Of a stretch of 64,000 bases of DNA, positions 7,968 through 16,849 are shown piece by piece (position 1 is the stretch's first letter; each line of letters opens with the position of its first letter). Origin of the DNA: Herbaspirillum sp. Sphag64 (lineage in GTDB: Bacteria > Pseudomonadota > Gammaproteobacteria > Burkholderiales > Burkholderiaceae_D); assembly GCF_014192645.1 (NCBI RefSeq), contig NZ_JACHYE010000005.1, forward strand, positions 124,001-188,000. The letters run 5' to 3'. Below the pieces are notes generated by a model. The model had not been told where the DNA came from, did no database searches, and worked only from the letters and a program-made list of their open reading frames with translations. A program made the position numbers and the translations under genes.

Positions 7968-9767
7968 TTATTTTTCTACAATTTCCACCAGACTTGCACC
8001 GAAGGCATCGGAACAACGCTTGTCCAAAGTGTTGCCATTGCATTGTCCATTGGCCTGCTGCAACGAGGTCGACAATAACCATTGCAGATTGGCGCGCCCT
8101 TCACCGTCGCTGAGTGTCATCAGGAAAGGACCGGTACGACTGTCACCAAGCTTTGCCAGCGGTCGCGGAGAATCGGTCACCAGCACCAGCATCTTATCGG
8201 TTCCGGCTGGCCCTTGTGCGGTGATCGACCAACTCTTGTGCGGCAGGTCGAAACGCTGTCCCGCCTTGATCTGATTTCCTTGATCCAGATCATTGGGGAA
8301 CAGCAGATAAAAACTCTCACCATCCGAGCCCAGCAACACGATATAGAGATAACCGTCTTGCGAGGACGTCACGGAAAACTGGAGAAGGTCCTTGTCGATC
8401 TGCACGCTGGCGGGTGCAGTCACGGTCACCGTGCGACGTGAATCGCGTTGTGCCAGTATGTCATCCAATGCGGCTCTGGCTGCCGTCACGGTAAGCTTGC
8501 CGTCCTTACCATGATTACCGGCGGGCGCACTTGCTGGGGTACTCCAGCCCGGTACCAGTGCGGCATTACCCGCTACCTGCAAATGCGCAACGATCGCAGG
8601 CGTCAGCGTCGTTACCGGTCCTGCTGGTACCACCTCTTCATCAGAAGTGACCGCTGCAGCCTGAGCGACAGTCACAACGGCAGCACCAGGCCAGCGATTG
8701 AGTTTCTGCTGCGCGCACACGGCAAGTTCGTGGATCGAGATGGCACCTGAGTTATCGAGATCCTGCGCCTCACCCATCATACAATCCCGCCAAGCCTGCG
8801 TGCTCGGACTACCGTGAAGCGGGTCCGAGAATGCTGCTTCGTCACCACTAGCTGCCGTGATCTGAACCAGATTGCCGGGTACCGCGCCAGCTTGCACTGC
8901 CTGCGTAAAAAAATCTGGCGTCGTCGCCGCACAGCCATCACTGGCAGGCAGAAACTTGGATTGGAGCCTCGGCCAGCTGACGGCAGCTGCTGGAGAATGT
9001 TGACCGGCATCAAAGAAGACCATCAACTTGTCGGCCTTGGCAGCCACTGGTTTAAACCATTCCAGCCACTCCTCGGTACGTATCGCTTGTGCATCGTTGG
9101 CCACCAGCGCCGCACTGCAACTGCCAGCGCCCGGCTGATGAACCTGCGTGCCATAACCCGAGAAATAGACAAACACGCGGTCCCCGGCGTGCAATTTTGC
9201 TGACAGTCCACTGATTGCATGCGCAATGCCCTCCTTGCCGGCGTCCTGCTCCTGCAGCACGAAGATATTGGACGCTGGAACTGCCATGGCTTGCGCCATG
9301 CCACGTGCGGCGGCGATATCCTCCGACACGCCAGTCAGTGCTGGCATATCGTTCGCCACCGAACGACCTGCGCCGATAATCAGCGCGTAGCGTGTCGTGT
9401 GTGGCAAGCCCCGGATACCGGAGGTCGCCACAATATTGCCACTGGCACTCCGTCCACCTTCGATTGTTGCTGCACCAGCGGCTGCCGCGCCACTGCCGGA
9501 GAGTGTATTCGCGCGTACCCAGCCCGACTTCTTGCTGACCTGAATTAGCACCCAGCCGGCCTCTGAACGAATGATCTGTACGTCCTGACCAGGCTTGAGA
9601 TGCGCCAGTATCTTGGCATCGACATAACGATCATCACGCAAATCGGTTTCCTGAACAACGCTGGCAGGAGTCGTCGATGCGGCTCTGGCGACGGAACCAG
9701 CCATCATGCCGATGACGAAAAGCAAGGCGCAGAAAACAGCATCCAGACGCTGGAGAGTCGTTCGCAT
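7968..9767 (-). CDS. exported caspase-fold protein with SH3, EF-hand and DUF4384 domains; catalytic dyad lost
   Basis: The protein has 599 residues from the ATG at 9767, chosen for AGGAAG six bases upstream and because it opens a clean signal peptide (about 1-29, ending ARA). A longer frame overlaps the previous gene. Order: SH3-like domain (about 37-90, ending SGWVRANTL), caspase/C14 fold (about 124-300, starting TRYALIIGAG), an EF-hand loop DLDNSGAISIHE (336-347), a Pro/Ala-rich linker, and a DUF4384 domain at the C-terminus (DGYLYIVLLGSDGESFYLL). The caspase His motif SGHG reads SGYG (Tyr205), and the DACHS-type Cys motif reads DAGQHS (Gly255), so it is probably not a peptidase. The EF-hand suggests calcium binding. 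It is the last gene of the envelope operon. Confidence 0.82.
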   Translation of the reverse strand: MRTTLQRLDAVFCALLFVIGMMAGSVARAASTTPASVVQETDLRDDRYVDAKILAHLKPGQDVQIIRSEAGWVLIQVSKKSGWVRANTLSGSGAAAAGAATIEGGRSASGNIVATSGIRGLPHTTRYALIIGAGRSVANDMPALTGVSEDIAAARGMAQAMAVPASNIFVLQEQDAGKEGIAHAISGLSAKLHAGDRVFVYFSGYGTQVHQPGAGSCSAALVANDAQAIRTEEWLEWFKPVAAKADKLMVFFDAGQHSPAAAVSWPRLQSKFLPASDGCAATTPDFFTQAVQAGAVPGNLVQITAASGDEAAFSDPLHGSPSTQAWRDCMMGEAQDLDNSGAISIHELAVCAQQKLNRWPGAAVVTVAQAAAVTSDEEVVPAGPVTTLTPAIVAHLQVAGNAALVPGWSTPASAPAGNHGKDGKLTVTAARAALDDILAQRDSRRTVTVTAPASVQIDKDLLQFSVTSSQDGYLYIVLLGSDGESFYLLFPNDLDQGNQIKAGQRFDLPHKSWSITAQGPAGTDKMLVLVTDSPRPLAKLGDSRTGPFLMTLSDGEGRANLQWLLSTSLQQANGQCNGNTLDKRCSDAFGASLVEIVEK

Positions 9768-9786
9768 AAAAAGCTTCCTGCCCATG

Positions 9787-10371
9787 CTATTGCTCCACAC
9801 TGACGATACGCACGCGACGATTTTCTGCTGCACTCGTATCATTCGGATTAAGTGGATCGGAGGCTCCTTTACCCTCGGTACTCAGTCTGTCGCCATTGAT
9901 GTGCGCCGCTACCAATACCCGTCGGACCTCATCGGCTCGCTGCTGCGACAGTTTCTGATTGTATTCGGCAGTACCGGTGCTATCGGTATGGCCTTCGATC
10001 CGGAATTTCAGTTGCGCCAACTCCTCCGAGCGCATGGCAACGATCAGTGCATTGAGGATTTGCTGACTAGCTACGGTGATACGACTGGAGTTGTAATCAA
10101 ACTGAATATTCAGATTGATAGCACCACCGGCCGCATGCGGCTCCTGACTCACCGCCGTCGTACTGTCATCGTTGCGCTTGACGCCAAGATTACGGATGCT
10201 CCTCAGATGCGTGACCGGATGCACTTGCAGCGCATTGATAATGTCTTGCGGTGTTGGCACCGTATCGGCAGAATTTTGCTGTGCGTGAGCGGTAGTTGAC
10301 AAGATCGTCGATAAAGTCGTTACCAGCACCAGGCTGGCACAACGCAGGAGGGATAGGTTCCATCGGGTCAT
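9787..10371 (-). CDS. OmpA-family peptidoglycan-binding periplasmic protein
   Basis: The 194-residue protein has a Sec signal peptide (about 1-30, cleavage after AHA) and a C-terminal OmpA/MotB domain (about 85-190). The domain shows INLNIQFDYNSSRI, FRIEGHTDSTGTAEYNQKLS with the D and R positions that bind diaminopimelate (LSQQRADEVRRVL), and NRRVRI at the end. There is no beta-barrel, so it should tether to the cell wall from the periplasm, perhaps holding the CHAT/CHASE2 proteins at the envelope. It ends 19 bases before the chosen start of the pseudocaspase gene and begins 15 bases after the CHASE2 gene. Confidence 0.86.
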   Translation of the reverse strand: MTRWNLSLLRCASLVLVTTLSTILSTTAHAQQNSADTVPTPQDIINALQVHPVTHLRSIRNLGVKRNDDSTTAVSQEPHAAGGAINLNIQFDYNSSRITVASQQILNALIVAMRSEELAQLKFRIEGHTDSTGTAEYNQKLSQQRADEVRRVLVAAHINGDRLSTEGKGASDPLNPNDTSAAENRRVRIVSVEQ

Positions 10372-10385
10372 GAATGCTGTTCCTT

Positions 10386-12137
10386 TCAGCTACCTTGATG
10401 ATGTAATGCGTCGTTCATTGATGCCTGCTGATCCTGTTGGTGTGTCGTCGTGAGTGCCTGCACACTATCAAGGATCATACTGCGCAAGGATGCTTCGGTA
10501 TCGGTCGCTACGCTGTCGACAAACATGGTGCGCTCAAGTAGCGATGGCTGTGGTAACTGCTGAGAAGCGAATTCCTCAGCAATTTTCTCACGCAGCGCGG
10601 TCGCTTCAACATGCATCCTGTCGAGCGCCTGCGCATCATCAACCGGACAAACCCAGGTCGCAATCAAGATCTTGTTGAGCGCCGGCTGCAGCCAACCGAT
10701 TCCCTTACCCAAGCCAATGCTGCCCTTGGCGTGACTGGCATAGCGACTGATCAGCCGCAAAAAGCGCATTTCGAGTCCGAGCACACCTTGCGGCCGTCCC
10801 ATGATGGCCGCAAGGCAGATCACGCGATACGTCTTGCCAGCATCCATTTTGATGCCAAAAGGTGCCTCACCGCTCCAGTATTGCCGCATCAGAACGCTAT
10901 AGAGTTTGGCTACCGTGAAATAGATCAGTGCTACCGACGCTGACATCGACAGGTCAACGAAGGTATACAGCGTATTCATACTCAGATAGGCGATCAGCAA
11001 CAGAATGGCTGGTGCCACCAGAAAAGCAAATTCCAGCTGTTCGCGTGAATAATGCAGTGACAGGCACACCATCAGCAGCAGCAGGCCAAACACGACCGGC
11101 AACTGCACCCAAACTGGAATCTCTCTGAGAAATTGCTGATTCTTGAGATTATCGATGGCCGTGGCCAGCACATCGACACCCGGATGTACGAAAGACAAGG
11201 GGGAGCCCTTGACATCAAACAGGCTGGCGGCAGTAGCACCGATGACGACAATCTTGCCCTTGAATTCATCGCGTGGCCGACGCTTGTTTTTCTTCTGGCT
11301 ATCCTGATAAAGATCAGCAAAACTAATACGGCGATGTGCCAGCGGCTTATCCATCCATTGCAATAACTGATTTTCATGCGCCTGTTGGGGCCAACCCAAA
11401 TCGTTGGCCAGACGTTGTGGCAGAGAGGGAATCCGCCAGCCGTCGATGTCTTCCCACAAATGATAGCGTCGGATCACGCCATCACTGTCCGGCTGGATAT
11501 TGAGCGTACCCAATCGCCCAGTCGCCACAGCGGTCGCAAAATACGGCGGCACCAGCGCGAAGGTACGTGCCGGAGATGGGGATTCGCCTGGCTGTGGCTG
11601 AATCAGTCCAGGCATGTCGCTGGCCCTGATCTGACTCTTGTCATCGTTGTCGGGATTGAGCCGCAACACCGAAAAGAAACTCCGCTTGCTGCTGGCGATG
11701 ACGTCTGAAAATGCCTGCTCACTGACCGGATTTTTTTTGTCCGGATCAGAAAACAAAATATCGAACACCACTGCCTGTGCCTGCTGCGCTTCCAGCTCTG
11801 CCAACACCGCGCCCAGCACATCCCTTGGCCAGGGCCACAGGCCAAACTCGCTACTGAGCAATGCCAGACTCTTTTCGTCAATATCGAGAATCACGACCTC
11901 AGGATCTGGCTGCGGCGTATGAAAACGATGCCGGGTCATCCAGTCATAGATGGAGCCCTTCATATGCTGCTCCTGATGCAAGCCATAGCTGAGTACGATA
12001 CCAACACCCAGCAGCACCGCCAGCGCAATATGAAACACCCTGCCATCAAGCATTGCCAAGCGTCGCACGAGTGCGTGAAAGAGTTGCCGCCCCTCCGCCA
12101 TCATGCGCACCACTTTCTCTGCATTGTCACTCGCCAT
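10386..12137 (-). CDS. CHASE2-domain membrane protein without a recognised output domain
   Basis: From the ATG at 12137 the protein has 583 residues. This start overlaps the CHAT stop by 11 bases and has GGGAG immediately upstream; starts at 12152 or 12104 are also possible. It has an N-terminal membrane segment (about 37-55), a CHASE2 sensory domain outside the membrane (about 60-330, with VVILDIDEKSLALL and WPWPRDVLG, typical of CHASE2), then three more membrane segments (about 340-415) and a 165-residue cytoplasmic tail. CHASE2 proteins usually end in a nucleotide cyclase, kinase or GGDEF module. The tail (MGRPQGVLGLEMRFLRLI, VCPVDDAQALDRM) shows none of their motifs that I can see. Likely a sensor in the envelope operon. 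Confidence 0.8.
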   Translation of the reverse strand: MASDNAEKVVRMMAEGRQLFHALVRRLAMLDGRVFHIALAVLLGVGIVLSYGLHQEQHMKGSIYDWMTRHRFHTPQPDPEVVILDIDEKSLALLSSEFGLWPWPRDVLGAVLAELEAQQAQAVVFDILFSDPDKKNPVSEQAFSDVIASSKRSFFSVLRLNPDNDDKSQIRASDMPGLIQPQPGESPSPARTFALVPPYFATAVATGRLGTLNIQPDSDGVIRRYHLWEDIDGWRIPSLPQRLANDLGWPQQAHENQLLQWMDKPLAHRRISFADLYQDSQKKNKRRPRDEFKGKIVVIGATAASLFDVKGSPLSFVHPGVDVLATAIDNLKNQQFLREIPVWVQLPVVFGLLLLMVCLSLHYSREQLEFAFLVAPAILLLIAYLSMNTLYTFVDLSMSASVALIYFTVAKLYSVLMRQYWSGEAPFGIKMDAGKTYRVICLAAIMGRPQGVLGLEMRFLRLISRYASHAKGSIGLGKGIGWLQPALNKILIATWVCPVDDAQALDRMHVEATALREKIAEEFASQQLPQPSLLERTMFVDSVATDTEASLRSMILDSVQALTTTHQQDQQASMNDALHHQGS

Positions 12138-15135
12138 CTCCCACCAGCGCATAGGGTGCCCAGAAAGCCGGGTGCACATGCTCACTGTGTCCCATTACCT
12201 GCAACATCGCCTGACGCAGACTTTCGGCCTTCCGCGCCGTCGGATTGGCGGTGTGATAGGTGAAGGTTGCGGTGGTCAGCTCCTTGGCGCTTTCACTGTC
12301 AACCGACCAATAGGTCACCAGCAAACTACGGCTACCGGCATAGAAAAAACCACGGGCCAGCCCGCTCATGGCCTCCTCACCCTTGCCATCTGCGGCCGAG
12401 GTATTGCAGGCTGAGAGGACTACCCAGTCTGCATTGAGTTTGAGCTGCAAGACCTCATCGAGAGTCAGCAGCGACGTCAAGGGGCTCTCACCGGTCTTCT
12501 GGATGTTCGCTAAGGCCAGGGCTGGCTGGTTCAGATTGGGCAGATCCCCTGCGACCAGACCATGGGTCGCAAACACGATCACGCGCTTCTTTTGCAATTC
12601 GCCATCGGCACTGCTGTGCAACACACTGAGCTTGGTCGCCTGCGCACCAAGATGCAAATCACGCTCTGGATTGGCATGCACCGCCTTCGCAATTGCCTGC
12701 AACTCGTCGCGCGTATCGGGCAGCGCCGGGATATCGGCGTAATTGAAACTATCGCTGCCATCGTCCTGATTTTGGTTCTGCGCTTGATTGCCGTCCTGCG
12801 CGGCTCTGGTATGGATGACGCCACGGTTGACGCCCGTCGCTCCAGTAGTAGCAGCCAAAGTCTTGCCACTACCGAACTCGGGATCACCCCAACCGGCCAG
12901 CGGTTCCGCTGCCGAGGGCGCCTGCGCAAATTTCTTGACCGCCAACCAGGCGCTCAGGCTCGGTATCTGCGTCAGCGCTGACTGGCGGATCAGCCAAGGT
13001 GCATCGGCTGTTACTTGGGTTGTCGGCTTGGTCAGCAATACCGCAAACGGAATCTGTCCCAGCATGCCACCGGGTGCCACAATCAGATGTGCCCGCCCAT
13101 TGATCACGGCCTGCGCCGGCCCCAGCAAAGATTGATACAGCGCACTGCTGGCAGCAGCATTGAACGGGCGCAAACGGTCGTCCATATCCGCCAGATCCAG
13201 CGTGGCGCGTATCGCCTTGATCTGCTTATCCAATTGCTCCTGCGACAGGGCAACACGATAGGCGGCCTCCTTGCCGTCACTTGCAACCGCCCATACATAG
13301 ACCGCATTGGGCGTTGGCAGCAACATCAGCAAGGCTTCATCGGCACGCAAGGCAGCGCGGATATCCGGGACTGCAGGGGGTACCGGATGCACCAGACGAT
13401 CATAGTCAGGAAAGCGCTTCTTGATCTCTTGCTGCCACTTCTGGCGCTCGCCATCCAGCGTATTGATCCGCTGATGCAACTGACTGACGATCTCCGGCGA
13501 AGCAAGACTGACAGTACCAACGTCTCCGGCGAGGAATTTGCGTAATGATTCGATTTCGTTTTTTGCATCCTGATCCTTGCGCACCAGATCAGCCAGACCC
13601 GGCTCACCGGCCGCCGAACGCACCGCTGCATCACTCAATGCTTCCTGCACCATGCCACCGCGAATCCAGTCCGCCGGTGCCATCGCGTCTACGGCTTGTT
13701 CTTCATGTGTCGCAAACATCGCCTCCAGATAGTTGGCAAATACCAGCTCACGGATATCCTTGCGCAATCCGGCGGTTTCCAGATCCAGATTTTCCGGCAG
13801 CATGTAGTCGCGTACGCTTCCCTTGAGCAGGGCGACAGCGCGCGCCTTGTCCTCGGTTTTGTCAGACTGCCACAATGCCAGTCCCAGCAAGCCGTCCGCC
13901 TGTGCCGCAAAGAAATGGTGTTCGGGATAGCGCAGATGGGCATCCGCACTCAGCTTTGCGAACAATTGCGCTGCTTGCGCATTCAGTGCCGGCTGGTGCA
14001 AATAGGCATAGCCGCGCTCCAGTACAAAATTACGTTGCTTGAGAGGATCGATACTGGGGGTAAGCGCATCGATGCGTTTGAGTTCCACCAATGCGTCCTG
14101 CCAGCGCTGCTGCCCCTCCATCGCGGCGACAATAGAATATCCGTAGTTGATACGATCAGGGCTATCCGGCGCAAGCGCCTGGGTCTCGGCCGCCCTGTCG
14201 GCGCTACGGTAATAGCGCTCGGCCTGTGGGAATTCACGCAGGTCAAAGCGCAGACTGCCGGCAGTGGTGTACAGACCGGCCAGTACCGAAGGCGGCAACT
14301 TGACCGCGCTGGTGAACTTTAGAAACTCCCGTAGCGAAGCTTCGGCATCGCTGAAACGGCCAGCTGAGCGCAAGGCGTTGGCCTGCGTGCGCAAACAACC
14401 GGCCAGCGTCTGTGCGGTCAGCATCTCCCGATCTTCCCCCAGCTTGGACAGCCCCTGAGAGTCCTTGTAGGCGTCACGTGCAAACACGACTGCCTGTGCA
14501 GCATGTTCTACGGCTTCCTTGAATTTACCTTCACGCACGTCCATGGTGCTCTGCAACTTGAGCGCGCCGGCCTGCGTGCGTTTGAGCGTCACCTGATCGT
14601 TCACTCGGCCGTTCTGGTTGCGATTATTATCGAGAAAACTTTTGAGCCCATCGAACTCGCCAATCAGGGATTCCAGAGTCTTCTTGGCCTCATCATAGCG
14701 CCCGAGCGTGAAGAGCTCAGTGGCGTAATTGAGCCGATAAAAAGCTGACATGACTCTGTTTTTTTGACGTGCAATGGACTCCCTGCGCATTGACAGCGCC
14801 TCGTCAATTTGTCCTGCAGCATACAGTTCGTTGGCAAATCCGTTGTAATGAAAAGACTCTGGCAATACCGATAGCCATTCGCGATACATGGCAATCAATG
14901 CCTGATTATCGCCCAGCTTGCGGGCCAGATTTTCCTTGCGTAGAAAGAAATCGAGCAGGCTGCTGCTCAGTGCGCCGGCTGGCGTTGGCTCAGCCAATGC
15001 AGCTCTTGCGGCCTTGATTTCGTCGGGACTAAGCTTGGCGTAGTTGCCAGAGACCTCGTCCGTTTGCGCAAATGCAAGGCTGGAGCAACCTGTAAGGCAT
15101 ATCAAAAAAAACAGCTTAGTCATCGTTCTGCGCAT
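12127..15135 (-). CDS. TPR-CHAT protease-like lipoprotein
   Basis: The 1002-residue protein has a signal peptide with a plausible lipobox (LTGC, followed by SS), so it may be lipid-anchored; cleavage after AFA is the alternative. Residues about 40-550 are helical repeats of TPR character (for example AGQIDEALSMRRES, LGRYDEAKKTLESL, AGRFSDAEASLREF). Residues about 620-1000 are a CHAT domain, a caspase-related fold of the separase clan. The His of FATHGL (His858) and Cys of LSACNTS (Cys910) are both present, so the protease dyad looks intact. The neighbouring caspase-like protein has lost its dyad. The gene overlaps the CHASE2 gene and lies 93 bases after the zinc-ribbon gene. The target is unknown. 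Confidence 0.86.
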   Translation of the reverse strand: MRRTMTKLFFLICLTGCSSLAFAQTDEVSGNYAKLSPDEIKAARAALAEPTPAGALSSSLLDFFLRKENLARKLGDNQALIAMYREWLSVLPESFHYNGFANELYAAGQIDEALSMRRESIARQKNRVMSAFYRLNYATELFTLGRYDEAKKTLESLIGEFDGLKSFLDNNRNQNGRVNDQVTLKRTQAGALKLQSTMDVREGKFKEAVEHAAQAVVFARDAYKDSQGLSKLGEDREMLTAQTLAGCLRTQANALRSAGRFSDAEASLREFLKFTSAVKLPPSVLAGLYTTAGSLRFDLREFPQAERYYRSADRAAETQALAPDSPDRINYGYSIVAAMEGQQRWQDALVELKRIDALTPSIDPLKQRNFVLERGYAYLHQPALNAQAAQLFAKLSADAHLRYPEHHFFAAQADGLLGLALWQSDKTEDKARAVALLKGSVRDYMLPENLDLETAGLRKDIRELVFANYLEAMFATHEEQAVDAMAPADWIRGGMVQEALSDAAVRSAAGEPGLADLVRKDQDAKNEIESLRKFLAGDVGTVSLASPEIVSQLHQRINTLDGERQKWQQEIKKRFPDYDRLVHPVPPAVPDIRAALRADEALLMLLPTPNAVYVWAVASDGKEAAYRVALSQEQLDKQIKAIRATLDLADMDDRLRPFNAAASSALYQSLLGPAQAVINGRAHLIVAPGGMLGQIPFAVLLTKPTTQVTADAPWLIRQSALTQIPSLSAWLAVKKFAQAPSAAEPLAGWGDPEFGSGKTLAATTGATGVNRGVIHTRAAQDGNQAQNQNQDDGSDSFNYADIPALPDTRDELQAIAKAVHANPERDLHLGAQATKLSVLHSSADGELQKKRVIVFATHGLVAGDLPNLNQPALALANIQKTGESPLTSLLTLDEVLQLKLNADWVVLSACNTSAADGKGEEAMSGLARGFFYAGSRSLLVTYWSVDSESAKELTTATFTYHTANPTARKAESLRQAMLQVMGHSEHVHPAFWAPYALVGDGE

Positions 15136-15227
15136 GATCGCAAACCTTTCGATTGTCGCCGCGCAGTCCGTTGAAGCCGCACGGAGGTTCGTACATTGTC
15201 AATACACTGATTCAGGAATACCGGATC

Positions 15228-16058
15228 TCAATTGCCGATCACACTTTTCAGACCTGTATAGATCGCCAGTGCCGATGTCCCCAGCGAAACAATGGTGCCA
15301 AAGAAGCCCTGCAGATTTTCGGCACGTTTTTGAATATCCTCTGGGGACATATCTGTTTTCTTGACCATCTGTACCAGCTTGTAGCTGAAGTGCTGTGGAT
15401 GCACGGTTCGATGGGGATGGACAAAATAGCCCAGCATCATGCCCGCCAGGTAGCTGCCCCAGATACTGAAGGAAAATTCAATGAACTCTCTGAGCTCCAG
15501 ACGCGACTGCGGCAATACGCTGGTGTGATCAAACAGACTGGTATCAAAGCTCATCGCGAACACAGCTCCCAGTGCCATCAAGGCGCTCAGCACAGCCCAG
15601 TGACGAAAACCAGCGTGGCGCTCACGCATCACCAGCAGACCAAATGGCAACGGCACAGCCAGACTCACCAGCCGTAGATACAACACATGCGTGTCAAAGA
15701 CGATATCCATCAAGTAATGCGACAACAGCAGCAGCGCAAGCGGCAACAATAGATAACGTCCCAGCATGCGCAGCGTCCGCAACACCCATGCCGCAAGACC
15801 AATGGCAGTGCCAGTGGTCACCTCAGATAATTCAGACGGCTGCTCTGCCAGCGCCGGCGAGTGCAGGCCCTGCTCCAGCAATTGTTCGAGCCTTGCGACC
15901 TTTTGCTCCAGCTCTGCCAGCGCCTGCTTCGGTACCGAAGATTCCTCCAGACTGGCGATTTTTTGCAGCAAAGGTTTAAACAGGTAAAGATCCTTGGTGC
16001 AGAAAGAACAGCTCAACGCGCTCTCGGGAATGTTTGACTGGCAATAGGGGCATTGCAT
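15228..16058 (-). CDS. zinc-ribbon polytopic membrane protein
   Basis: I place the start at ATG 16058, just past the TGA of the preceding gene (16062-16060), giving 276 residues. The first 22 residues are a four-cysteine zinc ribbon (CPYC...CSFC). A coiled coil follows (about 38-65, ELEQKVARLEQLLEQ), then a Glu/Thr-rich linker and four hydrophobic segments (about 85-190), ending in a cytoplasmic or periplasmic C-terminal tail with KKTDMSPEDIQKRAE. A longer frame to 16112 reads back through the upstream gene and is rejected. I do not recognise a named family. Its place as second gene in the CHAT operon suggests a membrane scaffold. Confidence 0.75.
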   Translation of the reverse strand: MQCPYCQSNIPESALSCSFCTKDLYLFKPLLQKIASLEESSVPKQALAELEQKVARLEQLLEQGLHSPALAEQPSELSEVTTGTAIGLAAWVLRTLRMLGRYLLLPLALLLLSHYLMDIVFDTHVLYLRLVSLAVPLPFGLLVMRERHAGFRHWAVLSALMALGAVFAMSFDTSLFDHTSVLPQSRLELREFIEFSFSIWGSYLAGMMLGYFVHPHRTVHPQHFSYKLVQMVKKTDMSPEDIQKRAENLQGFFGTIVSLGTSALAIYTGLKSVIGN

Positions 16059-16059
16059 C

Positions 16060-16488
16060 TCAGGGCGCAACCTTAAGGTCGATGATGGTATGGGATTCGC
16101 GTCCCTCTGCATCCTTGACCCGGATACTGATCTGATGATCGCCGGGCGGTACCTCAGCCTGATTCAGGACGATACCATTGGCACTGACAACCGGACGCAG
16201 GCGCGATGTCAGATCCACCACTGGTGCGCGCAGATAGGTCACCGAAACGCTGGTAGGATCAATCTTGACGCCGCCCCGCTCCTCGAAATTGATCTTCAGA
16301 TCAAACGGCGACTTGATACTTTGCCCACTGGCCGGGGATACCAGCGCAATTCCCGGACCGCGCGTAATACCACGCGTCTGCACAACCGCCGCCGGTGGCA
16401 GGTGCGCTTCATTATCGGTAATCAGTACCACTGCCCTGGCCTGGCAAGCCACCATCAGCAGCAGAGAAAGGATCAATTTATTCTTCAT
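16060..16488 (-). CDS. small secreted Ig-like domain protein
   Basis: The protein has 142 residues from ATG 16488, which has AAGGGAAGT directly upstream and starts a signal peptide (KNKLILSLLLMVACQARA). The mature part begins with a short spacer and then SPASGQSIKSPFDLKINFEERGGV, DPTSVSVTYLRAPVVDLT, and ends PPGDHQISIRVKDAEGRESH. That is the strand pattern of a bacterial Ig-like/cadherin-like domain. The cysteine in VACQA is a possible lipobox, but A-C-Q is poor. It is the first gene of the minus-strand envelope operon, so its promoter should lie in 16489-16849. Confidence 0.75.
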   Translation of the reverse strand: MKNKLILSLLLMVACQARAVVLITDNEAHLPPAAVVQTRGITRGPGIALVSPASGQSIKSPFDLKINFEERGGVKIDPTSVSVTYLRAPVVDLTSRLRPVVSANGIVLNQAEVPPGDHQISIRVKDAEGRESHTIIDLKVAP

Positions 16489-16849
16489 ATACTTCCCTTT
16501 TCTTTCCACATTTTCTTGTTTTTGACACCGCCGAAAACATCAGCTTATCCGCCCGAGACTCGCTGCTCAATACCCGCCGTTCAAATCATACTGGACAACG
16601 CGAGTCGTAATCACGTTGATTGCGTCAGGTACAACCCAACAGGCGTAGACGCCAGAATCTAGCAGAAGGGCAATGTCCGGTAAAGAAAAAGACAGGACTA
16701 AGCAGCTCGACTCCCCTCAATGGCGGCTACAGCCTACAAATTAAACGCCTATGATAGAAGTTTTCAAACAATATTTCCCAATGGAAACAGGCGAGGACTG
16801 ACATTGTCGTGGCGCGCCCTCATGCGACCCAACAACACCAGGAGTAAAT
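16489..16849. promoter_or_regulatory. divergent intergenic region, no gene
   Basis: This 361-base gap separates the envelope operon (minus) from the SDR gene (plus). It holds no supportable ORF. Composition is uneven, with a T-rich stretch near 16495-16535 and an AT-rich stretch near 16735-16785 where TATGAT (16752-16757) could be a -10 for the plus-strand gene. I cannot pair it with a good -35. The CAACACCAGGAGTAAAT leader gives the SDR a strong ribosome binding site. Confidence 0.4.

Noticed and set aside
12368-14322. Long plus-strand ORFs inside the CHAT gene
   Set aside because: They are mirror frames of a clear 1002-codon gene, with no ribosome binding sites or motifs.
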